Source: Pectinatus haikarae
GTDB lineage: Bacteria > Bacillota > Negativicutes > Selenomonadales > Selenomonadaceae
DNA length: 64,000 bases
Reading direction: 5' to 3'
Assembly: GCF_015732185.1 (NCBI RefSeq)
Contig: NZ_WIQM01000016.1
Location: 713,001-777,000, forward strand
Made by a program: the position numbers and the translations under genes. The notes below the pieces were generated by a model that did not search any database, was not told the origin of the DNA, and saw only the letters and a list, made by a program, of their open reading frames with translations. The first letter of the stretch is position 1. Every line of letters starts with the position of its first letter. Of this stretch, positions 47,511 to 56,645 are shown one piece after another.

Positions 47511-48618
47511 GTGTTAGAAGACTTGCGTGTAACGATAGTTGACTTAAAGAAAAAACTGGATGAAATGGGGGCTTCACTTTGACGTCGCTCATAAAAAAGA
47601 AAAAATAGCGGAATTGGAATATAAGATGGGCGAACCGGCTTTCTGGGATGATACTGAAAAAGCCCAGGCAGTGTCTACTGAATTAAATACGCTGAAGGAT
47701 GGCGTGGAACGTTACCAGAGCATGCTTAACAAGTATGATGATATGCAGGTGCTTTGGGAAATGGGGATGGAAGATAAGGATGAATCTGTCTGCAGTGATG
47801 TAGAACAGGAAATCAATGAAATAAAAGATCAGATCGAAAAATTAGAACTGGAAATATTATTGTCGGGAAAATATGATGCCAATAATGCTATATTGACTCT
47901 TCATGCCGGCGCAGGCGGAACGGAAGCTCAGGATTGGACGCAGATGCTTTTGCGCATGTATGGCCGCTGGGCAGAAAAAAATAAATTTGGGGTCGAAACT
48001 GTTGATCTGCTGCCCGGAGATGAAGCGGGGGTAAAATCAGTCACACTGATGATCAAGGGGCATAATGCATATGGATATCTGAAGGCTGAAAAAGGGGTGC
48101 ACCGATTGGTGAGGATTTCTCCTTTTGATGCGAATGCGCGGCGGCATACATCATTTTCTGCTTGTGATGTAATGCCGGAAATAGATGATAATGTCGAGCT
48201 TGATATCAATATGGCAGATGTGCGGGTTGACACTTACAGAGCAAGCGGCGCAGGCGGGCAGCATATAAATAAGACAGATTCGGCAGTCCGCATGACACAT
48301 ATACCCACAGGCGTTGTGGCACAGTGTCAGAATCAACGTTCTCAGCTGCAGAACAGAGAGCAGTGCCTCAAACTTTTGCGTGCACGTCTTTTTGAATTGG
48401 AAATACAAAAAAAAGAGGCTGAACTTGCCAAGCTTGAGGGTGATCAGCAAAAAATAGAATGGGGCAGTCAGATACGCTCGTATGTATTCCATCCGTATAA
48501 TCTTGTAAAGGACCATCGAACTAATGTCGAAACAAGTGATACGCAGGGAGTAATGGACGGCGGTATCAATTTATTCATAGAAAATTATCTGCGTGCAAAG
48601 GCCAATAAACAGCTGTGA
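47511..48618 (+). CDS. prfB: Peptide chain release factor 2, with programmed +1 frameshift
   Basis: The coding region is in two frames: GTG 47511 to CTT 47577-47579, then TGA at 47580-47582; a +1 slip puts GAC (47581-47583) next and the second frame runs to 48618. The joined product is about 368 residues. The RF2 signatures RISPFDANARR (SPF tripeptide, recognises TGA/TAA) and RASGAGGQHINKTDSA (GGQ) are intact. The TGA is the stop codon read by RF2 itself, so the slip is self-regulated. AAGGA lies 10 nt before the GTG. Annotating only the second frame from 47560 would lose the first 24 residues. Confidence 0.96.
47563..47583 (+). promoter_or_regulatory. prfB programmed frameshift signal
   Basis: The slippery CTT-TGA-C is preceded by ATGGGGG, an internal Shine-Dalgarno-like G-run ending five nt before CTT. 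In E. coli that distance is three. TGA-C is the weak-stop context used in the classic RF2 site. Confidence 0.9.
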
Positions 48619-48685
48619 GACAGCAACTGTTGTCCTATTTTATAATTATGATGGCAATGTTTTTTATTGCTGCAGGGTGAGAAAA

Positions 48686-49372
48686 TTGCGTAAAATTTTA
48701 ATTATCGTTTCAGTATTGATAATAGTCATTACGGTACTGACAAGTTTGATTTTGCCTAATTATATTTCCTATACGGTATATAATTATTTGCAAAATGATA
48801 TGCAGGCGCATGCTATACAAGGTGAGGTACAGACTCATCCGCCTTTCATGATAGCCAGCGGGCAGATAGATAGTATTGATTATAAAGCTGACAGTGCCGT
48901 TATCGGGCAGACAGAAGTACATGATCTTTTGCTGACCGGCAGTAATCTGCATATAAATATGACTGATCTGCTGAGGGAACGTTTTACATTAGACAGAGCG
49001 GAAAATATTGATCTTTCCTGTACTATTGACGCAAAATCACTTGAAAAGCTGCTTTTGCAGAAAATAAACAGACTGCACAGCGCCACTGTGAATATTACGC
49101 CTCAGATCGTCACTGTAAAGGCTGATATACCTATATTGAACAACAATATAGCAGCCAATATGAGCGGATATCTGTATACTTCAGACGGAAATATTTATTT
49201 TAAAATTGCAGAATTTGATGTTGAAAACAGTTTACTGGGGAAAATCAGCTTAAATACGAAAAATGATGTAATGCTTCTTGATAAAAGCAAGTTGCCTTTT
49301 GGTGCAGAGATTAAGTCTGTTACGCAGGAAGACAATCAGATATCCATTAAAGCAAGTGCTCACAAAGAATAG
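48686..49372 (+). CDS. DUF2993 (LmeA-like) envelope lipid-binding-type protein
   Basis: About 228 residues with a single N-terminal hydrophobic helix (KILIIVSVLIIVITVLTSLI), then a beta-rich extracytoplasmic domain with GQIDSIDYKADSAVIGQTEV, DLLLTGSNLHINM and SLEKLLLQKIN, in keeping with the DUF2993 family (lipid-binding, related to LmeA and to outer-membrane lipid transport barrel folds). The start is unclear: TTG 48686 fits AGGGTGAG best; GTG 48677 is an alternative, and the extension upstream to 48593 has no support. It lies 14 nt before the DUF5693 gene; both precede csaB. Confidence 0.75.
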   Translation: MRKILIIVSVLIIVITVLTSLILPNYISYTVYNYLQNDMQAHAIQGEVQTHPPFMIASGQIDSIDYKADSAVIGQTEVHDLLLTGSNLHINMTDLLRERFTLDRAENIDLSCTIDAKSLEKLLLQKINRLHSATVNITPQIVTVKADIPILNNNIAANMSGYLYTSDGNIYFKIAEFDVENSLLGKISLNTKNDVMLLDKSKLPFGAEIKSVTQEDNQISIKASAHKE

Positions 49373-49386
49373 ATAAGGTGGGAAAA

Positions 49387-51450
49387 ATGTTGAGGGTTTT
49401 CAATTATAACCGCTGGTTTATACTGCTGATTGCAATAGGTCTTGTTGCTGGGCTGGTAATAAGTTTTCAGCGTTATCATGTGGAAAGCAGCAATGCGACT
49501 ATAGAGCTGGCTCTTGATTATGAAGATTTATTAAAATTAGCAGAAAATGAGGGGCTGCCACCGTCTGAAGTGCTTGCTGAAACAAAAAAAGCAGGAATAA
49601 CATCGCTGGCTGTTTACGAAACCACATTCAAAAAACTGAATGAAAACGGAAAAGCTGCTGCAACATCGGGAAGCGAGATCTTGCAGCGCTATCATAACGG
49701 ATCTCTTTCTGATCCGGATTGGTCAGCGTTGGTATCTGCCGGGAAAATAGTGGGGACAGATGTTTATGTAACAGGTAATGATCCCCAGACGTTCAAGGAA
49801 GTAAAAGAAGATTTGCTTTTGCGGCTCGGCAATGAACGTGTGCGGACGTTGTCTGTCGGCAGCAGCGAAGTTCTGGCGGTAAAAGCTAACTATGAAAATT
49901 TTTTGAAAATGAATCTGGGAATGCCTACAGATGAAATGAAAGCTGTAAATGCGGCAGGATTTTATGTTATAGCGCGTCCCAGCAATTATACCGATGTCAC
50001 GGAAAAGGAAATTGATGCTGTCTTTGACAGATTGAACGGCATTAAAATATCCGATATAGTTTTTTCCGGACCGCAGACATTGGGAGCGCCAAAACTGCTG
50101 AATTATACCGTAGAAAAAATGAAGCAGCGTGATATAACATTGGGCATGATAGAAAATGTTTCACAGTTGAAATTTTACCCGCAGGACGGATTGGTTGATA
50201 TAGCACAGGGATTGGATTATAAGGCGGCCCGTCTGTACACTATTCCTAAAGATGAGCAGCCTAAAATGAAACTGGCCGATGCGGTAGAACGCTGGAGCAA
50301 TACTGACGAGGAACGAAATATACGTATTGATCTTCTGCGTCCGTACGAGAAACCTGCTACAGGTCTTTCTGTGATGCAGACCAATATAAAGTATTTTGCT
50401 GATACCAGAGATAAATTAGAGGCTAAGGGGTTTGAAATAGGACCGGCAGGCAGCTTGGAAATATATGACGGCAGTCAGCTTTTGCGCATATTCATAATGA
50501 TCGGCATCTGTGCCGCAGGCGTACTGTATTTATCACTTATTATACCTGATTTTAAATTAAAATATCAGTATATGCTCTTTGTCTTGATCACGCTGATCTG
50601 TGTGATTCCTCTGGCTATGGGTCATGGCAATAAAATACGTGTTCTGGGGGCCTTTGCCGCGGCCAATTTGTTTCCGACCCTGGCTATGATATATTTACTG
50701 GATAAAATGAAAGATATAAAACGCAGCAAAAATTCTTCTTTCCTGCGTATAATGTTGTTGTCTTTTGGGATGATAATTGTGACAAGTGCGATTTCCCTGA
50801 TAGGCGCTGCTTACCTTTCCGGTATTTTATCTGATGTGCGTTATTTCCTTGAAATTGAAATCTTCAGGGGGATAAAGCTTACGTTTGTCCTGCCGATGAT
50901 ATTAGTGGGAATAGCGCTTTGTCAGCGCTTTAACGTTTTTGACGACGACAATCCTTTGGTTCCTATGAATATAATTGAACAGATAAAGCATTTTCTAAAT
51001 ATGAAAATATTGGTGAAAACATTAATGATTTTCGTCATGCTGGCATTAGCTATGGTAGTATTTATCGAACGATCGGGACACACAGCCGGCTTTCCTGTAC
51101 CCGGCATAGAATTAAAAATACGCGCTATTTTGGAAAAAACATTCTTTGCCAGACCTCGGTCAAAAGAATTGTTTATAGGTCATCCGGCGTTTTTTATTAT
51201 GGTAATGGCATGGCTTAGGAAATGGCCTGTATTTATCTTCGGTATATTGGTCTTTGCTGCTACTATAGGACAAGGCTCAATGGTCGAAACTTTTGCCCAC
51301 ATGCGTACACCTGTTTATATGTCTCTGGTCCGTGGTGTTGGCGGTGTCGTATTTGGTGCGCTGCTTGGTTTTCTGGTATTGTTGATATTGGAACTTTGGC
51401 GGCATTTCTCTTCTGTATTGGAGAGGAGGAAAAATGCCGGGCATGAATAA
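49387..51450 (+). CDS. DUF5693 polytopic membrane protein
   Basis: A 687-residue protein: one N-terminal helix, a long extracytoplasmic domain (about 35-365) with SEVLAETKKAGITSLAVYE and FYVIARPSNYTDVTEKEID, resembling the DUF5693 family, and about eight C-terminal transmembrane helices (from about 370). Role unknown; in Firmicutes it is repeatedly encoded directly before csaB and therefore probably serves assembly or export of the pyruvylated cell-wall polymer. ATG 49387 follows AAGGTGGG. Its last 17 nt overlap csaB. Confidence 0.8.
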   Translation: MLRVFNYNRWFILLIAIGLVAGLVISFQRYHVESSNATIELALDYEDLLKLAENEGLPPSEVLAETKKAGITSLAVYETTFKKLNENGKAAATSGSEILQRYHNGSLSDPDWSALVSAGKIVGTDVYVTGNDPQTFKEVKEDLLLRLGNERVRTLSVGSSEVLAVKANYENFLKMNLGMPTDEMKAVNAAGFYVIARPSNYTDVTEKEIDAVFDRLNGIKISDIVFSGPQTLGAPKLLNYTVEKMKQRDITLGMIENVSQLKFYPQDGLVDIAQGLDYKAARLYTIPKDEQPKMKLADAVERWSNTDEERNIRIDLLRPYEKPATGLSVMQTNIKYFADTRDKLEAKGFEIGPAGSLEIYDGSQLLRIFIMIGICAAGVLYLSLIIPDFKLKYQYMLFVLITLICVIPLAMGHGNKIRVLGAFAAANLFPTLAMIYLLDKMKDIKRSKNSSFLRIMLLSFGMIIVTSAISLIGAAYLSGILSDVRYFLEIEIFRGIKLTFVLPMILVGIALCQRFNVFDDDNPLVPMNIIEQIKHFLNMKILVKTLMIFVMLALAMVVFIERSGHTAGFPVPGIELKIRAILEKTFFARPRSKELFIGHPAFFIMVMAWLRKWPVFIFGILVFAATIGQGSMVETFAHMRTPVYMSLVRGVGGVVFGALLGFLVLLILELWRHFSSVLERRKNAGHE

Positions 51451-52546
51451 TATTGTAGTTTCTGGGTATTATGGTTCTAAAAATGCCGGTGATGAGGCAA
51501 TGCTGGCGGCAATGCTGGAAGTTTTTACCGATCTTGATCCCAAGATTAAATTTACCGTCATATCGACAAATCCGGCTGACACGGCAAAGAGACATGGCGT
51601 AAAATCAATAAACTGGCTGTCGGTGTTTTCCATTGTGAAAGCTTTAAAAAATGCAGACTTACTGATAAGCGGCGGCGGCAGTCTGTTGCAGAACGTGACC
51701 AGCGGACGCAGTTTATATTATTATATGGGAATCCTTTTTTTGTCCATTTTGGTAAAAACACCTGTCATGCTTTATGCACAAGGTATTGGTCCGGTTTTTG
51801 GCTGGCTGCCGCGCAGACTTATGCGCTGGTTCTGCAATCATGCAAGGCTTATCACAGTCAGAGATAAAGAATCCTTGACTGAATTGGAGCAGATGCATAT
51901 TTCCCAACCCCTTATCAAGGTCACAGCCGATCCGGTTTTAGCAATTCACTCTGTGGAAAAAAATATTGGCCAGCATATTTTATCTAAAAATAAGATCTCA
52001 CGCACAAAACCGATAGTAGGAATTTATGCGAGAGAGTGGCGTGGCCTGATCAATTACAAAAAGGTGCTCGCAGAGGTTTCCGACAGGATAGGAACATCTT
52101 ATGGCGCACAGATAGTGTTTATACCTATGCAGTATCCTGAAGATGTCGCAGCAGCTGAAAAAATAGCGGCCTATATGAAATCGGCACCAATATTGCTTAA
52201 TGACGAATATACCACAAGTGAACTGTTATCAATAACGGGAAATTTGGACATGCTTATATCAATAAGATTGCACGCATTGATATTTGCCGGTGTAATGGGA
52301 GTGCCAATGGTAGGTCTGTCCTATGATCCCAAGGTAGACCGATTTTTGAATTCCATAGGTGAAAAAGCTGCTGACGATTTGGAAAGTGCAACAGCTGAAA
52401 GTATTTTTGTTCAATTTGCTGCAAAATGGCAAAATAAGGACAAATGCAGAGAAGAAAATGGGCAGCGATTATCTGAGCTGCGCAGTGCAGCCTCCAGCAA
52501 CGCAGAGTTGGCGTTAGGTTTAATAAAAAAACAAAAAACTATATAA
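51434..52546 (+). CDS. csaB: Polysaccharide pyruvyl transferase CsaB
   Basis: A 370-residue enzyme with the CsaB signatures GYYGSKNAGDEAMLAAML, LLISGGGSLLQNVTSGRSLYYY and the ISIRLHALIFAGVMGVPM motif near the C-terminus (polysaccharide pyruvyl transferase domain throughout). It adds pyruvate ketals to a secondary cell-wall polysaccharide, the ligand of SLH domains. In Negativicutes SLH-bearing OmpM-type porins tether the outer membrane to the peptidoglycan. It overlaps the DUF5693 gene (GAGGAGG upstream), so the pair is co-translated. The IS element begins 40 nt after its stop. Confidence 0.94.
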   Translation: MPGMNNIVVSGYYGSKNAGDEAMLAAMLEVFTDLDPKIKFTVISTNPADTAKRHGVKSINWLSVFSIVKALKNADLLISGGGSLLQNVTSGRSLYYYMGILFLSILVKTPVMLYAQGIGPVFGWLPRRLMRWFCNHARLITVRDKESLTELEQMHISQPLIKVTADPVLAIHSVEKNIGQHILSKNKISRTKPIVGIYAREWRGLINYKKVLAEVSDRIGTSYGAQIVFIPMQYPEDVAAAEKIAAYMKSAPILLNDEYTTSELLSITGNLDMLISIRLHALIFAGVMGVPMVGLSYDPKVDRFLNSIGEKAADDLESATAESIFVQFAAKWQNKDKCREENGQRLSELRSAASSNAELALGLIKKQKTI

Positions 52547-52585
52547 TATCGAGCAATTGAAGCTTTTTATGTAAATAATATGGCA

Positions 52586-52608
52586 TATATAAATTAAAGG
52601 GGCTGTGA
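52586..52608 (+). repeat. Left inverted repeat of the IS element
   Basis: TATATAAATTAAAGGGGCTGTGA is described here by its parts: AT-rich TATATAAATTAAA then GGGGCTGTGA. It is the exact reverse complement of 54389-54411. Confidence 0.8.
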
Positions 52609-52628
52609 AATAACACTCCTATAAAAAC

Positions 52629-52670
52629 AAAAGAGGATCGCTGGCTCGAAAGAGCCGGTGATCCTCTTTT
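52629..52670 (+). terminator. Hairpin inside the left end of the IS element
   Basis: AAAAGAGGATC and GATCCTCTTTT enclose a second GC-rich stem CTGGCTC/GAGCCGG around a GAAA loop; a T-run follows. It likely stops transcription entering from outside and keeps transposase synthesis low. Confidence 0.75.
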
Positions 52671-52693
52671 TGTGGTAAAATTTTACGTGTCTA

Positions 52694-54268
52694 ATGAAAA
52701 ATTCAACCATCAATTATTTTAAAACAAAACAGGCAGTTTTGCCACTATTTATTTCGGATTTTCTGGATATTTGTGATCCTGTGCTGGTTTTCGACAGATT
52801 CATGGAGGGAATCGACTTGGAGAAGTACCTGAAAAATGTTCCGGAACACGTTACCGGACGCATCAGGTACAACCCGACCAGCATGTTGAAAACAATCTTA
52901 TTTGGATTTATGACAAATGGATATATCTCGCTTCGCGAACTCGAAGATTGCTGTAAAGTCAATCTTCGCTTTATGTATCTCATGGAACACGAGACTCCAT
53001 CTTATCGCACGTTCGGCTATTTTATCGAAACTATGCTCAAACCATCGGTTGAGGAATTGTTCAGCGAGATCAACAATAAAATTTTTGCCAAAGATCATGT
53101 GGATTTGAGCCATCTGTATATTGACGGTTCGAAATTTGAGGCAAATGCTAATAAATATAGCTGGGTATGGAAGAAAGCGACTGAAAAATCTAGATATAGA
53201 CTTTTTGAAAAAGTCACGGGATTACTCGATGAAATCAACGACGATCTTGCCAGCTTTGGCATCAAAATTGATACGAATTCCGAATACGTTCCTGAGTACC
53301 TAAGTGAAGTAACGGATCGGTATGCCAAAATCTATGAAATAGATGAAACAAAATTTGTCCATGGAAAAGGCCATCGAAAAACACCCCAGCAGAGCTATTA
53401 CGAACGGCTTCAGGAATATACAGCGAAACTCAAAGAATATGTTGAAAAGATAACCATTTGTGGTCCAGACCGGAACAGTTATTCCAAAACAGATCACTGT
53501 GCGACATTCATGCGGATCAAGACAGATTATATGGGCAACGACCAGCTCCTGCCAGCCTACAATGTTCAATTTGGTATTGCAGATGAATACATAGCTGTAG
53601 CTGATGTAAATCAATACCGTGCAGACATGGATTGTTTTGTTCCCTTACTGGAGAAATTTCATAATACCTACGGATTTTATCCAAAGTATCCAGTTGCTGA
53701 TGCAGGATATGGTTCATACAACAATTATATTTACTGTGAGCAACACGGGATGGAAAAATACATGAAATTCACGATGTACAAGAAAGAAACCACGAATGCG
53801 AAGTATCGAGAGAATCCGTTTCGAGCCGTGAATTTCAAGATTGATGAAGAAGGCACTCTGCGCTGTCCGGCCGGACAGGCATTTCATCTGCAATACAGAC
53901 AAAATGTAAAAGGGAATCGATACGGACGTCAGGAAGAAGTTTACCAGTGTGAAAATTGCAGGGATTGTCCGTATGCCTCCGAGTGTAAAAAGACAGATAA
54001 AAATAGGACGATACGAGTTAATCAGGAACTAACTTCTATACACCAAGAAGTTGTGGATAACCTAGAAAGCATTCAAGGCGCGCTTCTTCGAATGAATCGC
54101 TCGATTCAATCTGAAGGCACTTTTGGCATCATGAAAAATAACCGCTGGTATAAAAGAATCGTTCGAAAAGGCATGAAACAAGTACGTTTAGAGATTTTCC
54201 TGGTTTCCATCGGGCACAATCTTTATAAATACCACAATAAAAGACTACGTTTGAAGAAAGCCGCATAA
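52694..54268 (+). CDS. IS1182-family transposase
   Basis: A 524-residue transposase: N-terminal DUF772/InsH-type domain (about 15-125, RYNPTSMLKTILFGFMTNGY, SLRELEDCC), central catalytic part with D in LYIDGSKFEANANKYSWVW, second D in YPVADAGYGSYNNYIY, a zinc-type cysteine cluster (CRDCPYASECKKTDKN) and E in SIQSEGTFGIMKNNRWYKR. The DDE triad is present and no frameshift is seen, so it may be active. No clear ribosome binding site precedes the ATG, which fits tight repression. Confidence 0.93.
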   Translation: MKNSTINYFKTKQAVLPLFISDFLDICDPVLVFDRFMEGIDLEKYLKNVPEHVTGRIRYNPTSMLKTILFGFMTNGYISLRELEDCCKVNLRFMYLMEHETPSYRTFGYFIETMLKPSVEELFSEINNKIFAKDHVDLSHLYIDGSKFEANANKYSWVWKKATEKSRYRLFEKVTGLLDEINDDLASFGIKIDTNSEYVPEYLSEVTDRYAKIYEIDETKFVHGKGHRKTPQQSYYERLQEYTAKLKEYVEKITICGPDRNSYSKTDHCATFMRIKTDYMGNDQLLPAYNVQFGIADEYIAVADVNQYRADMDCFVPLLEKFHNTYGFYPKYPVADAGYGSYNNYIYCEQHGMEKYMKFTMYKKETTNAKYRENPFRAVNFKIDEEGTLRCPAGQAFHLQYRQNVKGNRYGRQEEVYQCENCRDCPYASECKKTDKNRTIRVNQELTSIHQEVVDNLESIQGALLRMNRSIQSEGTFGIMKNNRWYKRIVRKGMKQVRLEIFLVSIGHNLYKYHNKRLRLKKAA

Positions 54269-54359
54269 ACTGTAGAAAAGCAGTTTTTATGGGGAAAGGG
54301 GTTGTATGCCCTTTTTTCAGTAATTGCCCGCTTGTTGCCTCAAACTGTGTAGAAAAAGA

Positions 54360-54411
54360 GGCTGTGGACAAAATGATTTCTCATTTTGTCACAGCCCCTT
54401 TAATTTATATA
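54360..54411 (-). repeat. Right inverted repeat and self-complementary right end of the IS element
   Basis: The terminal repeat 54389-54411 is preceded by its own inverted copy: GGCTGTG (54360-54366) plus ACAAAATGA (54368-54376) pairs with TCATTTTGT and CACAGCC (54381-54396), loop TTTC. The right end can fold as a hairpin in either strand. Confidence 0.75.
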
Positions 54412-54439
54412 ATATACTTGGTTTCATATAACGGGCAAG

Positions 54440-54694
54440 TCATTTTATAAGATAGTAGATCACGATAAGCAATACTCCAGGTATTCCTAAAGTTCCGGCT
54501 AATATTGCCGTAAAAAAATTAATAGGTATCGCAAGACCTAAAACAGCATTTACCAGCCATAAGCATATTGCACCGATAATACTGTTATAGATAAGTTTCC
54601 ATAATATATGCATAGGCAAAGATAATATTTTTGTTATGATGCATAAAATAAAAATACCTATTAAAAAAGCTATGACCAGACTAATGTCAAACAT
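54440..54694 (-). CDS. bofA: BofA-family (pro-sigma-K processing inhibitor-like) membrane protein
   Basis: An 84-residue protein with three hydrophobic segments and the family pattern LYNSIIGAICLWLVN, GLAIPINFFTAILAGTLGIPG, GVLLIVIYYL. BofA inhibits the SpoIVFB intramembrane protease during sporulation in Bacillus. Here it is last in ybaB-recR-bofA, the usual order. Many Negativicutes do not sporulate, so this may be a conserved remnant or serve another membrane protease. Confidence 0.88.
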   Translation of the reverse strand: MFDISLVIAFLIGIFILCIITKILSLPMHILWKLIYNSIIGAICLWLVNAVLGLAIPINFFTAILAGTLGIPGVLLIVIYYLIK

Positions 54695-54717
54695 TGTTTA
54701 ACTCCTTGATAAAAATA

Positions 54718-55314
54718 TTAAATTTCTCGGCGGTTTTCCAATGCTTTTGCCAAGGTAACTTCGTCCGCATATTCTAAATCACCGCCTACAGGCAGTCCGT
54801 GAGCAATGCGGGTAACCTTTATCCCTGCCGGCTTTACCAGTTTGGCAACGTACATTGCGGTAGCCTCACCTTCAACATTGGGATTGGTGGCCATTATGAG
54901 TTCCTTTATTTTTTCCGTCTGGAGTCTTACCAGAAGTTCTTTGACCTTTATATTGTCGGGACCTATTCCGTCCAGTGGTGACAGCACCCCGTGCAGAACA
55001 TGATAAACACCTTTGAAATCACGCATACGTTCCATTGCTGCAACATCACGGGGTTGTTCAACGACACATATTATTGAATGGTCGCGACTGGGGGCGGAAC
55101 AAATGCTGCATGGGTTGACATCACTTAAATTGAAACAGGTATTGCAAAAGCCAATTTTTTCTTTGGCTTCGATTATAGCATTGGCCAGAGCCTTTGCCTT
55201 TGAAGGCTCCATATCCAATATATGATAGGCAAGACGTGCAGCTGTTTTTGAACCTATTCCCGGCAGCGTACGCAGATGCTCAATAAGTTTAGCCAAAGGT
55301 TCAATATACTGCAT
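54718..55314 (-). CDS. recR: Recombination mediator protein RecR
   Basis: A 198-residue protein with the N-terminal HhH motif ([17 protein letters not shown]), a C4 zinc finger ([17 protein letters not shown]) and a C-terminal Toprim domain ([31 protein letters not shown]). With RecO it loads RecA at gapped DNA. It starts at the stop of ybaB (TAATG) and ends 23 nt before bofA. Confidence 0.97.
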   Translation of the reverse strand: MQYIEPLAKLIEHLRTLPGIGSKTAARLAYHILDMEPSKAKALANAIIEAKEKIGFCNTCFNLSDVNPCSICSAPSRDHSIICVVEQPRDVAAMERMRDFKGVYHVLHGVLSPLDGIGPDNIKVKELLVRLQTEKIKELIMATNPNVEGEATAMYVAKLVKPAGIKVTRIAHGLPVGGDLEYADEVTLAKALENRREI

Positions 55315-55643
55315 TAAAACATTCCTGGGGGTATATTAAGGCCGCCTGTAAGTTTCCCCATCTCCGAAGCCATCATATCGTCTACTTTTTTTACAGATTC
55401 ATTTATTGCTGCTGAGATAAGATCCTGAAGCATTTCCACATCCTGCGGATCAACTGCCGATGGATCAATAGTCAGAGAAACAACTTGCTTTTCACCATTC
55501 ATAATAACTTTGATAACGCCACCGCCGCTTGATACTTCAACAGTTTTTTCTTTCAGATCATCTTGCATTTTTGCCATCTGCTGCTGTAATTTCTGGACTT
55601 TTTTCATCATGCCGGCCATATTGCCGCCCATAGGATTGAACAT
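55314..55643 (-). CDS. YbaB/EbfC family nucleoid-associated protein
   Basis: A 109-residue helical DNA-binding protein; [20 protein letters not shown] near the N-terminus and [35 protein letters not shown] follow. It forms a dimer with tweezer-like arms that bind DNA. dnaX, which usually precedes it, is absent. Translation is coupled to recR. Confidence 0.92.
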   Translation of the reverse strand: MFNPMGGNMAGMMKKVQKLQQQMAKMQDDLKEKTVEVSSGGGVIKVIMNGEKQVVSLTIDPSAVDPQDVEMLQDLISAAINESVKKVDDMMASEMGKLTGGLNIPPGMF

Positions 55644-55988
55644 TAAATTTATTCCTCCTGTGAATTTATTTAAAACTGCGACAACTGCAAACTAATATTG
55701 CCGCCACCGCTATCTTGAGGCAATTCTGATTTTGAAATGAAAGTGTCAGTAATTCCCTGATTCGATAACTTGATACATATTTATTAAGTATATAATATAG
55801 ATGCATTACTTGCAAGTCAGCATTCTTTATAGTTATAAAAAATGTATGGCTGCAAAAATTATACGGGATTGCTATTTTTAAATAATTATTTTGCGATCGG
55901 TAAAGCTGATATATTCCGTGTATATATTTTTCTATGAATAAGTATTTATGTTGTTGTTTTATGTATTATGCAGGGAATTTACATGAAT
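55644..55988. other. Intergenic region upstream of ybaB
   Basis: About 345 bases between the ybaB start and the 3' end of the amidase gene, holding the ybaB promoter and the amidase 3' untranslated part. No gene was seen, and dnaX is not here. Confidence 0.5.
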
Positions 55989-56582
55989 TTATAATTTAGC
56001 AAAAACTTTCTGTTTAAAATCATCCAATTGGCTGTACAAATTTTTTCCCGGGCATAAAGTACTGTTAAGATCGCGATGACCAAAGATAATATTATCGGCG
56101 GTATTCAATCTATAAAGCTGACATAAATATGCTGTCAGATATTCACCTGAATTGAGCTGAGCTTCAGTAGGATATGCAGTTTCGAAATCGCCTACTATGT
56201 TGATGCCTACAGATGTCTTATTATAGCCGTAGCAATGCGCGCCTATGGTATCCGCAGGTCTGCCGCGTTCTATAGTGCCATCTTTTCTTATTACATAGTG
56301 ATAGCCTATTCCCGCCCAGCCGTTTGCTAGATGCCATTGATGAACTTCTGCTGCAGATACATCCTGATTGGTTCCGCCTATATGATGAATAATGATCATA
56401 TTAGTTTGCTGACGATTTTCTAATGGAAGAACAAAACTGAGATGCGTTTCCTTTATAGGAGGAGAGGTGAGTGGCTGTCCTGAAGCAGCCAAAGCGATTT
56501 TGCTGAAAGTAAATTGAGGCAAAAACATGAGACTGCCTATTGTACCAAAAGTATAAAATAAAAATTTCCTGCGATTTATCAA
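55989..56582 (-). CDS. Peptidoglycan amidase (amidase_2/PGRP fold), probably Tat-exported
   Basis: A 197-residue protein. The N-terminal INRRKFLFYTFGTIGSLMF is a twin-arginine signal, then TNMIIIHHIGGTNQD holds the first zinc histidine, GYHYVIRKDGTIERGRP the fold core, and IIFGHRDLNSTLCPG the remaining histidine and cysteine ligands. It is an N-acetylmuramoyl-L-alanine amidase or PGRP-like enzyme that acts on peptidoglycan in the periplasm. A perfect 14-bp inverted repeat lies upstream at 56646-56691. It is monocistronic. Confidence 0.9.
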   Translation of the reverse strand: MINRRKFLFYTFGTIGSLMFLPQFTFSKIALAASGQPLTSPPIKETHLSFVLPLENRQQTNMIIIHHIGGTNQDVSAAEVHQWHLANGWAGIGYHYVIRKDGTIERGRPADTIGAHCYGYNKTSVGINIVGDFETAYPTEAQLNSGEYLTAYLCQLYRLNTADNIIFGHRDLNSTLCPGKNLYSQLDDFKQKVFAKL

Positions 56583-56645
56583 TATAAACTCCCTTTATAA
56601 CATGGAAAATCAGCTTTTTTGTATACTTATTCAATATACTACTAT

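Larger units (their letters stand above)
52586..54411 (+). mobile_element. IS1182-family insertion sequence, apparently complete
   Basis: An element of about 1.8 kb bounded by a perfect 23-bp inverted repeat (52586-52608 and 54389-54411), with core GGGGCTGTGA and an AT-rich outer part that may be flanking target rather than element. It carries one intact transposase, a strong hairpin after the left end (52629-52670) and a self-complementary right end (54360-54396). It lies between the convergent csaB and bofA, where it breaks no gene. No target-site duplication could be assigned because the flank itself is palindromic. Confidence 0.85.

Noticed and set aside
47560-48618. prfB as a simple gene starting at ATG 47560
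   Set aside because: The upstream frame from GTG 47511 encodes the conserved N-terminus and ends in the classic CTT-TGA-C shift site.
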